A DNA stretch of 64,000 bases from Limnohabitans sp. 63ED37-2 (GCF_001412535.1 NZ_CP011774.1:2351501-2415500), one strand, 5' to 3'. Shown: positions 25,216 through 34,872, counted from the stretch's first letter. Notes: a model not told the origin generated them from the sequence alone. Program-made: numbers and translations.

Positions 25216-26364
25216 TCAGGCCTTTTTGGCGCCGAAGAAGTGGTTCACAGCCATGCGACGGCTGATGTTGGTGTCCTGGTCCCACTTGACTGCGCGCTGA
25301 GCGAAAGCGCGTTGAGAGGCCACAATTTCCTTGAACAAAGGATTTTCTGCGGACTTCTTTTCAACGATTTCAGTCCAGATTTTCAGCTGGTCTTGCAAAA
25401 TCGCGTCAGGTGTTTTGTAGAACTTGACCTTGTCCTTGGTTTGCAACTCGATGTAGTCCTTCGAGTAACGGTCAATGGCCTTCCAAGACATGTCTGCCGA
25501 AGCCGCCTCAGTGGCAATCGCGATGACCGACTTCATCTTGGCGGGCAAGGCGTCGTACTTGGTCTTGTTGAACATGATCTCGAAGGTCTCGGCGCTCTGG
25601 TGGTAGCTTTGCAGCATGCAGACCTTGGAGACATCGGGGAAGCCCAAGATGCGGTCAGAGGTGGCGTTGTTGAATTCGGCACCATCGAGCAAGCCGCGGT
25701 CCATCGCTGGCACAATTTCGCCGCCTGGCAAGGCGTTCACGGCAGCACCCATGGCGGTGAACAAATCGATGGCCAAACCGTTGGTGCGGAACTTCAAGCC
25801 TTTGAAATCAGAGGACTTGGTGATGGGCTTTTTGAACCAGCCCAGGGGCTGAGTGGACATCGGACCGTACAGGAACGATTGCACGTTGCCGCCAATCGAG
25901 GCGTACAACTTGGCCAACAGCTCAGCACCACCGCCGTACTTGTGCCAGGCCAAAATCATGTTGGCATCCATGCCGAAAGCCGGGCCAGAATTCCACAGGG
26001 CCAAGGCATTTTGCTTGCCGTAGTGGTAACCCAACACTCCGTGACCACCGTCCAAAGTACCTTTGGACACGGCTTCCAGCAAACCAAACGCAGGCACCAC
26101 GGCGCCAGCGGGCAACACCTCGATCTTCAAATCGCCACCGGTCATGTCGTTGACCTTCTTGGCGTAGTCCAAGGCGTATTCGTGGAAGATGTCCTTGGCG
26201 GGCCAAGTGCTCTGCCAGCGCATGGAGATCGGGCCGGTTTGAGCCTTGGCGATCATGGGCGCGGAAATGGCACCAGCGGCAACAGCTGCGCCCTTGAGAA
26301 GATTGCGACGGCGTGGGGTTTGGTTGTCTGACAAGGTAGTCTCCAATCGTTGTTGAACTTTCAA
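25216..26364 (-). CDS. TRAP transporter substrate-binding protein (DctP, FcbT1/TakP-like)
   Basis: A 382-aa periplasmic receptor. A twin-arginine-like signal (RRRNLLKGAAVAAGAISAP) ends near residue 42. The block LKFRTNGLAIDLFTAMGAAVNALPGGEIVPAMDRG contains the conserved ligand-binding Arg of DctP proteins. GAEFNNATSDRILGFPDV and CMLQSYHQSAETFE match the mannitol/chloroaromatic and 2-oxoacid branch. Its neighbours suggest an aromatic or small organic acid as ligand, but this is inference. It heads the dctPQM operon. Confidence 0.9.
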   Translation of the reverse strand: MKVQQRLETTLSDNQTPRRRNLLKGAAVAAGAISAPMIAKAQTGPISMRWQSTWPAKDIFHEYALDYAKKVNDMTGGDLKIEVLPAGAVVPAFGLLEAVSKGTLDGGHGVLGYHYGKQNALALWNSGPAFGMDANMILAWHKYGGGAELLAKLYASIGGNVQSFLYGPMSTQPLGWFKKPITKSSDFKGLKFRTNGLAIDLFTAMGAAVNALPGGEIVPAMDRGLLDGAEFNNATSDRILGFPDVSKVCMLQSYHQSAETFEIMFNKTKYDALPAKMKSVIAIATEAASADMSWKAIDRYSKDYIELQTKDKVKFYKTPDAILQDQLKIWTEIVEKKSAENPLFKEIVASQRAFAQRAVKWDQDTNISRRMAVNHFFGAKKA

Positions 26365-26474
26365 GCGTAAAAAATTACCGCTCAGTTCACATTATGGGCT
26401 CCCCCTCAACTTTGCCCCTAAGTACAAACCCGAATGGGTCTTGTCATTTTTTTCAAGCGCTAGCGCAAAATAAT

Positions 26475-27110
26475 TCAATTCACCAAGTCAAAGCCTTGGG
26501 CCTCGACGCCCATGAAGGCGGCTGTGAAATCGGCCACGCGGGCATAGAAAGCGGCTTGTGGATGGGCCTGGATGGCCTGGCACATGCGGGTCACCCAAGG
26601 CTGTACATGCTGGCTGAAAAAAGCCATTTGCTGGGTGAGGTTGGACACGGTCACATCGTCCCCGGCAATCAGGTAGCGCATGACCTCGAACACGTAGGCC
26701 ACATGGTCTTCCGTGTCTGACATGCCCTCGCCTTTGCCCAAGCCCAAGGTCGCCAGATCGTCGCGCAGTTTGACCAGCGGTTTTTCATTCAAAAAGCCAC
26801 TGAGGTAATGCGAGCCATACAGGTAAACCTCAGGCTTACCGACGCCGCCAAACAGACGGTTGTATTCGGCCGCCACCTGCGCGTGGTTCAGGCTGCGAGC
26901 GCTGGCCACCAGCTCACGCCAAGGCTCTTCCAGAAAGCCTCCGGCATCGGGGGCCTCGGTCACGGCCACCTGCAATTGGCCCAGCAAGTCGACTGAAGGC
27001 GCGGCATAGAGCAGCTGCGAGAGCAGGCCATACAACTCGGCGCGGGCGGTTTCTTCGTCCAGCGCATGGCTGGAGGCACTCAGGTTCAGGTCTTGGCTCA
27101 TGGCAACCAT
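26475..27110 (-). CDS. TorD-like chaperone for molybdoenzyme maturation
   Basis: A 211-aa all-helical protein of the TorD/DmsD family. ARAELYGLLSQLL at the N terminus, EYNRLFGGVGKPEVYLYGSHYLSG and EDHVAYVFEVMRYLI are family blocks. Such chaperones bind Tat signals and the immature molybdoenzyme. The target here is most likely the Tat-exported formate dehydrogenase alpha subunit encoded about 4 kb downstream. Its start region abuts the stop of the polyferredoxin gene. An ATG at 27101 (MSQDLN) is an alternative start. Confidence 0.85.
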   Translation of the reverse strand: MVAMSQDLNLSASSHALDEETARAELYGLLSQLLYAAPSVDLLGQLQVAVTEAPDAGGFLEEPWRELVASARSLNHAQVAAEYNRLFGGVGKPEVYLYGSHYLSGFLNEKPLVKLRDDLATLGLGKGEGMSDTEDHVAYVFEVMRYLIAGDDVTVSNLTQQMAFFSQHVQPWVTRMCQAIQAHPQAAFYARVADFTAAFMGVEAQGFDLVN

Positions 27111-29261
27111 TCATCGGGTTTTGGGGGGCAGCGGGCCATCGGTGATGCGCACCTGGTTTTCGTCGGTGAACATGTCGATGACGCGGCAGTCACCGCACAT
27201 TTTCAGGCGCTCAAGGGCCGGGCCTTGGAACATGCTGTGGCCCGTCAGCCGTCCCAACATGGTCTCGATGGCCTTGAGCGTGCCAAAGGGTTTGGCGCAG
27301 CGGATGCAGGCATAAGGTGGGCTGCTGTGCACCACCCTTGGCTGAGCGCGCTCAGGCATCAAAGACAAACGCGGCTGAAGCGTGATGGCGGTTTCGGGGC
27401 AGGTTTTGGCACACAGGCCGCACTGCACACAATTTTTCTCGACAAACTTCAGCTCGGGTTGAAGCGGGTTGTCTTGCAGTGCCGAAGAGGGGCAAGCGCC
27501 CACGCAGCTCATGCACAGCGTGCACTTGCTGCCGTCCACGGTGATGCTGCCCAGGGGCGAACCTGCCGCGGGCAAATCGAGCGCCTTGGGACGAGTGGCC
27601 TCATCCATGGCCATGACGGTAGACTGAGCCATCAGGTGGTCGATGACCAGCTCCAGGTTGCTGCGTTTTTCGGCCTGCACCGCGTGGCGGGCTGCGACCG
27701 CCGGGCCTGTGGGCAGGCTGGCGACCTTAAGACTGCGGGCACACAAGCGCTGCAAATCGCCGTCCAGAGCGCTGGCGGTTTTGGCCTCGATCAGCTGGAA
27801 ATGCGCGCCGGTGTAGCCCAGGCCATTCAGCAGACTTTGGGCCACAGCCATTTGCTCCATGAGCGCTGCGCGGTATTGCGGGGCCTCTTCTTGGGTAAGC
27901 AACACCATGACCTGGCGTGCGCCATAGGCCACGGCCGAGAGCCACAGCTCCATGCCCACACTTGCGGTGTGCCACAGCGCCACGGGTATCACGCGGGCGG
28001 GCACGCCCTGCATGACGCCCAGCTGCGCACCCCGACCCAGCTCGTCGATCAGGGCCTGACCTTTTTCTTGGCTGTGCAGCAGCAGCGCGGCATCGCGCCC
28101 ACCCGCAGCCTGATAGGCCGACAGCAGTGCGCGGATCTTGGCGCCCTGCTCTGCCGGACGCGGGTAGGCGTAGGTGAGGGCCCCCGTGGGGCAAGCGGTG
28201 GTGCAGGCGCCGCAGCCCACACACAGGTTGGGGTTGACCACGATTTGCTGGCGGCTTTTGTCCGAGCGCACAGCCTCGGCCGAGCAGATGTCGATGCAGG
28301 CGCTGCAGCCCACTTGCTCGTTGCGGCTGTGGGCGCAGAGCTTTTGTTTGTATGCAAAAAAGCGGGGCTTTTCAAACTCACCCACCAACTCGCGCACCTT
28401 GAGCAAGGTGGACAGGTCTTGCCCGTCCCAGCGGAAATAGCCTTGCGGCAAGGCGTGTGAGGTGAACGTGGGCGAGGCTTGGTCGCCGCGCAGGTCCAGC
28501 ACCACATCAAAGCGCTCGGTTTGTGGACGGGCGTCGCGGCTGAAGTCGATGGCCCCTGCGGCTTCGCACACCTTGACGCAGTCGCGGTGCGAAGTGCAAC
28601 GCGACAGGTCCACTTGGTAATCGAGACCAATGGCCTGCTCAGGGCAGGCGGCCACACAGGCGTTGCAGCGGGTGCACAGGTCCAGGTCAATCGGGTTGCT
28701 GGCGTCCCAAGACACGTCGAACGCGCCCAACCAGCCCTTGAAGCCTTGCAAGCGACCGGCCAGCACCGGAAAACGCCGCTCTTGGCTGCCCCCGGCGTTA
28801 CCGGGGCCTTGGGCAAAAATCGTGACCTGCATCGCATCGGCCAAAAAGCTGGCAGCGCGTTCGGCGGCATCGATCGCACCGATGATCAGCACACGGCCTT
28901 CGCTTTTGTAGGTGACCGTGGCCACCGGCTCGGGCTCAGGCAAACGGGCTGCCGCCAACAGGGCGGCCATTTTGGGTGTGGCGTGCGCGGCCTCACGGCC
29001 CCAGCCGCCGGTTTCGCGGATGTTGACAAAACGAATCGGCGAGATGGCGCCTTCGGTTTGCTCAGCCAGTTCACTGAACAAACGCTTTTCTTGGGTGCAG
29101 GCCACCACCACGGTCTCGCCGGTTTTCACGGCTTTTTGAAATTGGCCTGCCTCGCGGCGGCACAAGGTGGTGTGCAGCGTCAGGTCTTCACCCAGTGCTT
29201 GGCCCAGGGCTTGGGCTTGCAGGGGCATGGTTTGGTTGCAATTGCAAATCAGGGTGGTCAT
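27111..29261 (-). CDS. Multi-cluster 4Fe-4S polyferredoxin of the formate dehydrogenase accessory block
   Basis: About 716 aa with at least five cysteine motifs in order: CTRCNACVAACP, CTSHRDCVKVCE, CSACIDIC with CVGCGACTTACP, then CTLCMSCVGACP with CVQCGLCAKTCP. CIRC and CGDC pairs near the C terminus may form a last centre. The N terminus (LICNCNQTMPLQ) also has two cysteines. I see no transmembrane helix or signal. It accompanies TorD, DUF3305 and DUF3306 genes and probably supplies electrons for, or helps assemble, formate dehydrogenase; no activity is proven by sequence. I favour the start at 29261 over 29282. The first 74 nt overlap the DUF3306 gene. Confidence 0.82.
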   Translation of the reverse strand: MTTLICNCNQTMPLQAQALGQALGEDLTLHTTLCRREAGQFQKAVKTGETVVVACTQEKRLFSELAEQTEGAISPIRFVNIRETGGWGREAAHATPKMAALLAAARLPEPEPVATVTYKSEGRVLIIGAIDAAERAASFLADAMQVTIFAQGPGNAGGSQERRFPVLAGRLQGFKGWLGAFDVSWDASNPIDLDLCTRCNACVAACPEQAIGLDYQVDLSRCTSHRDCVKVCEAAGAIDFSRDARPQTERFDVVLDLRGDQASPTFTSHALPQGYFRWDGQDLSTLLKVRELVGEFEKPRFFAYKQKLCAHSRNEQVGCSACIDICSAEAVRSDKSRQQIVVNPNLCVGCGACTTACPTGALTYAYPRPAEQGAKIRALLSAYQAAGGRDAALLLHSQEKGQALIDELGRGAQLGVMQGVPARVIPVALWHTASVGMELWLSAVAYGARQVMVLLTQEEAPQYRAALMEQMAVAQSLLNGLGYTGAHFQLIEAKTASALDGDLQRLCARSLKVASLPTGPAVAARHAVQAEKRSNLELVIDHLMAQSTVMAMDEATRPKALDLPAAGSPLGSITVDGSKCTLCMSCVGACPSSALQDNPLQPELKFVEKNCVQCGLCAKTCPETAITLQPRLSLMPERAQPRVVHSSPPYACIRCAKPFGTLKAIETMLGRLTGHSMFQGPALERLKMCGDCRVIDMFTDENQVRITDGPLPPKTR

Positions 29262-29919
29262 GTTCTGGGTGCGCGTTGACATGGGGCTGAAGCACGGGGC
29301 TGGCCGGTCCTGCCGAATCGGTCAGGGAAGTCGGCGACTGTGCCACAACTGGCGAGCCTTCCTGCGTTGCAGGACTTTGATCAGGGTTTCCACCGAGGTC
29401 GCTCGAAGCCCCCTGTGTGGTCGGCACGGCCCCTGCCGGGGTCGCCGTCTTGGCGGCGGCTTCATCGGGTTTGTCCAACAAACCCAGCAATTGCGCACCC
29501 ACCATTTTCTCCAACATGCCCGCAGGCAGCGGGTCCGGGGTGTTGTAGTCGCCGATGTAAATGTCGAGCCCGTCCATCACGTTGAAATGCGGGTCGGTGA
29601 AGAGCTTTTTCATGGCCACATTGCGCACATCGGCTGTGACGCCAGGGCGCATGAAGGGCTGAAAGTCCGATTCAGGCGTCAAGGCACGGGCGTCGTCCAG
29701 GCTGGGCAAGGGCTGTGCGGGCGTCTCGCTGGACTGCGAATCGGCTTGAGCTGCGGCTTGCGATGGGGGCGAAGCTTTGGAGCGCTGCTGCAATTCGGAG
29801 GGTCCAGGCACGCCAGGCAACTCGGTCGGACTTGCTGGGGCAACCGGTTCGGCCACAGGCAAGCCCTTGGCCACGGCTTGTTTGCGCTGCGACCAGCGAC
29901 TGAAAAAGTGCTCGCTCAT
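29188..29919 (-). CDS. DUF3306 domain-containing protein
   Basis: A 243-aa protein. The N terminus MSEHFFSRWSQRKQAV and the central DFQPFMRPGVTADVRNVAMKKLF, then FNVMDGLDIYIGDY, are DUF3306 features. The C-terminal third is low-complexity Pro/Ser/Ala and overlaps the next gene by 74 nt in another frame. The family occurs beside formate dehydrogenase genes and its role is unknown. Its start overlaps the DUF3305 stop by 4 bp. Confidence 0.83.
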   Translation of the reverse strand: MSEHFFSRWSQRKQAVAKGLPVAEPVAPASPTELPGVPGPSELQQRSKASPPSQAAAQADSQSSETPAQPLPSLDDARALTPESDFQPFMRPGVTADVRNVAMKKLFTDPHFNVMDGLDIYIGDYNTPDPLPAGMLEKMVGAQLLGLLDKPDEAAAKTATPAGAVPTTQGASSDLGGNPDQSPATQEGSPVVAQSPTSLTDSAGPASPVLQPHVNAHPEHDHPDLQLQPNHAPASPSPGPSTG

Positions 29920-30473
29920 GGGCCCTGCCTCCCACCTTTGCGTTTTTCAGTTGTGCTGACCGAGGCGGGCTGGCCAAAGCGGTCTGTCAAACCCTGAAAG
30001 CTTTGTGGGCGTTGACGGCGCTTGACTTCGGGCACATAAAACGCGTCGGTGAAGGCCTGCAACCGGGCCACCACTTCGGGTGACGCGGGCACGTTTTCCA
30101 CCGTTTCCTGGGCATCGAGCCAGCGTCCGGCGTCGTGATAACTCAAGCTCAGGGCTTGGGGCACGGCCAGCTCCTCTTGGCCATCGCGCCCTTCTTGCAG
30201 TCGCCACATGACAAAGAAACTGGGCGTGGGGGAAGTGAGGTTGAGCCAATAGCCCTCGGCATCGTCGCTGAACAATTCCAGTGGCCAGCCGGGGTAGAGC
30301 CAAAGCACTTCGTCATCGGTTTGGCGCAGGCAGCGTGGGGCTTGGCCAAAACCCACCTCTTGCGGCACCACATCGGCCAGCACCCAACGGTGGGACTGCC
30401 AACGGGCCATGGCACCCAAGACGGCTTCGCGGCGCATCAACACCGCCATTTCAGACACGACATGAACAGACAT
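29916..30473 (-). CDS. DUF3305 domain-containing protein
   Basis: A 185-aa protein that matches DUF3305 through SHRWVLADVVP, a central WLYPGWPLELFSDDAEGYWLNL and SLSYHDAGRWLDAQE. It has no signal peptide or membrane helix. DUF3305 and DUF3306 genes are usual partners next to formate dehydrogenase genes. It is co-directional with the orphan kinase gene, 33 bp downstream of it. Function unknown. Confidence 0.83.
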   Translation of the reverse strand: MSVHVVSEMAVLMRREAVLGAMARWQSHRWVLADVVPQEVGFGQAPRCLRQTDDEVLWLYPGWPLELFSDDAEGYWLNLTSPTPSFFVMWRLQEGRDGQEELAVPQALSLSYHDAGRWLDAQETVENVPASPEVVARLQAFTDAFYVPEVKRRQRPQSFQGLTDRFGQPASVSTTEKRKGGRQGP

Positions 30474-30506
30474 TGCGTTCTTTCTTTCAGCGGGTGTTGT
30501 CCCGCA

Positions 30507-31997
30507 TCAACCCAACATGGTTTCGCCCAGCAAGGGTAAACGCAAAGTGAAAACCGTACGGCGACCGGGCTCGGACTTGAAATTCAGGCGACCGCCGTGC
30601 ACCTCCACAATCGAGCGGCTGAGCCACAGGCCCACCCCCATGCCTTGCGATTTGGAGGTTTTGAAAAGACTGAACACGTCGTCCGCACGCTCGGGCTCAA
30701 TACCTGGGCCATTGTCTTCCACCTCCAAGACCATGAACTGTCCCACCGCATGCCCACGGATGTGCAACTCAGGATGGCGCAAGCCGGACGCTTTCAATGC
30801 ATCGATGGCATTGTTGAGCAGGTTCAAAATCACTTGCTGCAGCTGGGTCGCATCACCCTGCAGGTGCAAGTTGGCTTCGAGTTTGACCGTGCAGACAATA
30901 CCGGCACTCTTCATTTGTGACTGCACCAGATCGAGCACATCCTGAACCAGCTCATCGAGTTGCAAGACGGTGTACTCCCCGCGACTCATGCGGAACAGGT
31001 TGCGGAGTTTGCGGATGATGTCAGCGCCTCGTTGGGTGTCATGCACGATGGCCACCACCACTTTGTGGAGCACGTCCAAATCGGGCCTGGACTGATCTCG
31101 CTGGGCCTCCTCCAGTTTGGACTGCACCAATTCGGCGTGCAACAAGTTGGCCGTCAGCGGCTGGTTCAACTCGTGCGCAAAACTGGCCACCAAGGCCCCC
31201 ATGCCCGCGCTCTTGTTGGACAGCGTCAACTGCCGGATGATTTCTTCGCGCTCGGTCAACAAAGCGCCCAAATCTTCGGAGTGCTGCAAAGCCATGGCGG
31301 CACGCTCTTGTTCACGCGCCAATTGCAACTGCATGGTGGTCTGGCTGCGATGGTCCTGGTCCACAAAGATCTGCATGAACCCCACACACAACATCATGAT
31401 GGCCGTGAATTGACCGATGAACACCACGGCATGGTCCCAAGAGGCTTCGTACAAATCGTCGGCGCCGATGCCCGCCAGCATGGCCACGGTTTTGGTGCCC
31501 AAGGTGACCGACAAAATCAGGCCCGCCCACTTCAAGGAATTGGCGCCCTTCTTGTCGTGGGTCAGGACAAGGCGCTGGCCTGCAAAATAGTACTCCAGCG
31601 CGTTGAACGTGTAAAAAGCATAGAACACCAGCATGAGGGTGCTCTCGGCTGCGCCCGAAAAATGCAGGCCATGACTCAGCGCCAAAAAGGCCACATTGAC
31701 GCCCAGCGAGGACCACATCCAAACGGGCGAAGCCGGTCCATTGAGCGAGCGCAAAGCCAGCTGGCGGCCCCAATTGCCCGCAGCCATCAAGAATTGGCCG
31801 GCCACCACCACCACATCGGTGCTGACCCAACCCCGGCTGCCCAGCACACACAAACCCAGGGCACTGAAGATGCCCGAAGCGCTCCACAAGACCACCACAG
31901 GGCTGCGAAAGCGGGCCAGGCCATACCAGATGGCGGCATGCAGCATCAGGTACAAAAACGCATCCATCCAGAAGATGGTTTGCACATTCCAATTCAA
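30507..31997 (-). CDS. Orphan membrane sensor histidine kinase
   Basis: A 496-aa kinase. About seven N-terminal hydrophobic helices (residues 5-215) form the sensor, followed by a coiled region and a HisKA domain with the phospho-His in SFAHELNQPL. The HATPase has N box NLLNNAIDAL, G1 DNGPGI and G2 GMGVGLWLSRSIV. The open frame begins at 32054, but AAGGAGG (32003-32009) lies 5 nt before a TTG at 31997, which I take as the start. No response regulator is adjacent. Its place between fdsA and the formate accessory genes suggests a signal linked to formate, redox state or aromatics. Confidence 0.85.
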   Translation of the reverse strand: MNWNVQTIFWMDAFLYLMLHAAIWYGLARFRSPVVVLWSASGIFSALGLCVLGSRGWVSTDVVVVAGQFLMAAGNWGRQLALRSLNGPASPVWMWSSLGVNVAFLALSHGLHFSGAAESTLMLVFYAFYTFNALEYYFAGQRLVLTHDKKGANSLKWAGLILSVTLGTKTVAMLAGIGADDLYEASWDHAVVFIGQFTAIMMLCVGFMQIFVDQDHRSQTTMQLQLAREQERAAMALQHSEDLGALLTEREEIIRQLTLSNKSAGMGALVASFAHELNQPLTANLLHAELVQSKLEEAQRDQSRPDLDVLHKVVVAIVHDTQRGADIIRKLRNLFRMSRGEYTVLQLDELVQDVLDLVQSQMKSAGIVCTVKLEANLHLQGDATQLQQVILNLLNNAIDALKASGLRHPELHIRGHAVGQFMVLEVEDNGPGIEPERADDVFSLFKTSKSQGMGVGLWLSRSIVEVHGGRLNFKSEPGRRTVFTLRLPLLGETMLG

Positions 31998-32079
31998 ATC
32001 GGCCTCCTTGGCCTGATGTGCTAACCAGGGCCGGCTACACAAAGCACTAAGCAACCGTCTGGTCAGTCAAAACCAATGA

Positions 32080-34872
32080 TTATGCTTTCTGCAATGGAGC
32101 GGCCTCAACGCGCACGGCACAAAATTTGAATTCAGGAATCTTGCCAAAGGGGTCCAACGCCGCATTGGTGAGCAAATTGGCTGCGGCCTCTTGGTATGCA
32201 AAGGGAATGAACACCGTACCCAGCGGGGTGCCATCGTCTTGGCGCAGCGGCAATACCACCTCTCCGCGCCGCGAAGCCATGCGCACCCACTGCCCAGCCT
32301 GCAAGCCCAAACGCTGCATTTCGCTGCCATGCATGGACGCGGTGGCCGCAGGCTCCAGCGCATCGAGCACGGTGGCACGGCGTGTCATGCTGCCCGTGTG
32401 CCAGTGCTCCAGTTGACGCCCAGTGATGAGCACCAAGGGGTACTCGGCATCGGGCTGCTCGTTGGCCGAGATCAGTCCCGCAGTGACCAAGCGCACACGG
32501 CCATCCTGGGTCGGGAATTGGTCGTGAAAGACGATGGGCTGACCCGGATCCTCGGCGCTCACACAGGGGTAAGTGATCGAGCCCGCATTGAGACGTGCCC
32601 AATCGATGCCACCAATCGCCGGGGCCATAGCTTGGCGCATTTCTTCGTACACCGCGGCCACGCCATCGTGATCACCCGCATAGGCCCAGCCGAGCCCCAT
32701 GCGTTGGGCCAGTTGTTGGATGATCCACAAATCGGGTTTCGCATCACCCGGCGGCAACACGGCCTGGCGGCCCATTTGCACCGTGCGGTCGGTGTTGCTG
32801 ACGGTGCCGGTTTTCTCGGGCCAGGCACTGGCGGGCAGCACCACATCGGCCAACCAAGCGGTCTCGGTCAAGAAGATGTCTTGCACCACCAGGTGCTGCA
32901 AACTGGCCAGCGCGTGGCGAGCATGGTTCAAATCCGGGTCACTCATGGCCGGGTTTTCGCCCATGATGTACATGCCTAGCACCTTGTGCGGGTCGCTGTC
33001 AGGCGCGAGGGCCTTGTGCATGATCTCGACCACGGTGTAGCCGGGTTGGTCGTCGAGTTTGGTGTCCCAAAATTTCTCAAACCAGTCGTGTGCCGACTTG
33101 TCGCTCACCCGCTGGTAGTTGGGGTACATCATCGGAATCAAGCCCGCATCACTCGCGCCTTGCACGTTGTTTTGGCCACGCAGCGGGTGCAGGCCTGTGC
33201 CGGGGCGGCCGATCTGCCCGGTGATGCTGGCCAGCGCAATCAGGCAGCGCACGTTGTCGGTGCCGTGCACATGCTGGCTCACGCCCATGCCCCACAAAAT
33301 CATGGCGGCTTTGGCACTGGCATAAGCCCGCGCCACTTCGCGGATGGTGTCGGCCGCAATGCCGCAAATCGCGCTCATGGACTCGGGTGTGTAGCCCTGC
33401 ACATGGGCCTTGAGCTCGGCCACGTTGTCAGCGCGATCACGCAAGAAGCTCTCGTCGCACAGGTGCTCGGTCACGATGACGTGCAGCATGGCGTTGAGCA
33501 GCGCCACATCGGTGTCGGCCTTGAACTGCAAGGTGCGCCAAGCGTGACGCCCGATGTCGGTGATGCGCGGGTCGGCCAGCACAATGCGTGTGCCGCGCTG
33601 GGCCGCGTTCTTCATCCAGGTGGCTGCCACAGGGTGATTGGCTGTCGGGTTGGAGCCGATCACGATGATGAGGTCGGCATGCTCGACATCGCGCACTGGG
33701 TTGCTGACTGCGCCCGAGCCCACGCCTTCGAGCAAGGCGGCCACACTCGACGCGTGGCACAGGCGGGTGCAATGGTCCACGTTGTTGCTGCCAAAGCCGG
33801 TACGCACGAGCTTTTGGAACAAATACGCTTCTTCGTTGCTGCCTTTGGCTGAGCCAAACCCGGCAAGCGATTTGGGGCCGTGTTGTTGGCGCAAGGTGTT
33901 GAGGGGCTGGGCCGCCAGATCGAGCGCTTCTTCCCAAGTGGCTTCGCGGAAGACTTCACGCCAGTCCGTGTGGCCATCGATCAGGCCCACATCCTTGGCC
34001 ACGCCCGCCTTACGGATAAGGGGCCGGGTGATGCGGTCCGGGCTGTGGATGTAGTCCATGCCAAAGCGGCCCTTGACGCACAAGCGCCCTTGGTTGGCGG
34101 GGCCTTCGCGGCCCTTCACGCTGACGATTATTTCGTCTTTGACTTGGTAAGTGACCAAGCAACCCACGCCGCAAAACGGGCAGACAGAGTCGACTTCGCG
34201 GTCCACCTTTTGTGGGCCCATGTGGCTCTTGGGCATGAGCGCGCCTGTGGGGCAAGCCTGCACACATTCACCGCAGCCCACACACGAGCTGCCGCCCATC
34301 GGGTCGGCCAGGTCAAACACCACCTGGGTGTGTGCACCCCGGAAGGCCAGACCGATCACATCGTTGACCTGCAGGTCGCGGCAAGCGCGTTGGCAGCGGT
34401 TGCATTGGATGCAGGCGTCCAAGTTCACCGCCATGGCGGGGTGCGACAGGTCGGCAGGGACGGCATCGCGCTTGATCGCTGCCAGCGCCGGTCGTACCGT
34501 GACGCCGTGGTGCTCGGCCCATCGGCTCAGTTCGCCGTGTGGGGCTTCGGCGCGATCATCCAGCCACTTGTGCCCCTGCTCGGGCAAGTCGGCCAGCAGC
34601 ATCTCCAGCACCATCTTCTGGCTTTTGACCGCGCGTTCGCTGTTCGTCTGCACCTGCATGCCGGGCGTGGCACTGCGGCAGCAGCTGGGGGCCAGGGTCC
34701 GCTCGCCCGCCACTTCGACCACGCAAGCACGGCAATTGCCGTCAGGTGCCAGGCCTTCCTTGTGGCACAGGTGCGGGATGGCGATGCCCAGCTCTTTGGC
34801 AATGTTGAAAATACTTTGACCTGCAGGCGCTTCGACGCTTTGGCCGTTGAGCGTGAATTGAACGGTACTCAT
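32080..34872 (-). CDS. fdsA: NAD-dependent formate dehydrogenase alpha subunit
   Basis: A 930-aa cytosolic Mo/W-bis-MGD enzyme. An N-terminal [2Fe-2S] domain has C36, C47, C50 and C64. A histidine-type cluster region and two [4Fe-4S] motifs (CIQCNRCQRACR, CVGCGECVQACP) follow, then CPFCGVGC with C265 for the proximal cluster. The metal ligand is Cys372 followed by His373 in RLCHASSV. It has no Tat signal. With the fused FdsB it oxidises formate and reduces NAD+. Its start overlaps the fdsB stop by 4 bp; the frame upstream of 34872 belongs to fdsB. Confidence 0.94.
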   Translation of the reverse strand: MSTVQFTLNGQSVEAPAGQSIFNIAKELGIAIPHLCHKEGLAPDGNCRACVVEVAGERTLAPSCCRSATPGMQVQTNSERAVKSQKMVLEMLLADLPEQGHKWLDDRAEAPHGELSRWAEHHGVTVRPALAAIKRDAVPADLSHPAMAVNLDACIQCNRCQRACRDLQVNDVIGLAFRGAHTQVVFDLADPMGGSSCVGCGECVQACPTGALMPKSHMGPQKVDREVDSVCPFCGVGCLVTYQVKDEIIVSVKGREGPANQGRLCVKGRFGMDYIHSPDRITRPLIRKAGVAKDVGLIDGHTDWREVFREATWEEALDLAAQPLNTLRQQHGPKSLAGFGSAKGSNEEAYLFQKLVRTGFGSNNVDHCTRLCHASSVAALLEGVGSGAVSNPVRDVEHADLIIVIGSNPTANHPVAATWMKNAAQRGTRIVLADPRITDIGRHAWRTLQFKADTDVALLNAMLHVIVTEHLCDESFLRDRADNVAELKAHVQGYTPESMSAICGIAADTIREVARAYASAKAAMILWGMGVSQHVHGTDNVRCLIALASITGQIGRPGTGLHPLRGQNNVQGASDAGLIPMMYPNYQRVSDKSAHDWFEKFWDTKLDDQPGYTVVEIMHKALAPDSDPHKVLGMYIMGENPAMSDPDLNHARHALASLQHLVVQDIFLTETAWLADVVLPASAWPEKTGTVSNTDRTVQMGRQAVLPPGDAKPDLWIIQQLAQRMGLGWAYAGDHDGVAAVYEEMRQAMAPAIGGIDWARLNAGSITYPCVSAEDPGQPIVFHDQFPTQDGRVRLVTAGLISANEQPDAEYPLVLITGRQLEHWHTGSMTRRATVLDALEPAATASMHGSEMQRLGLQAGQWVRMASRRGEVVLPLRQDDGTPLGTVFIPFAYQEAAANLLTNAALDPFGKIPEFKFCAVRVEAAPLQKA

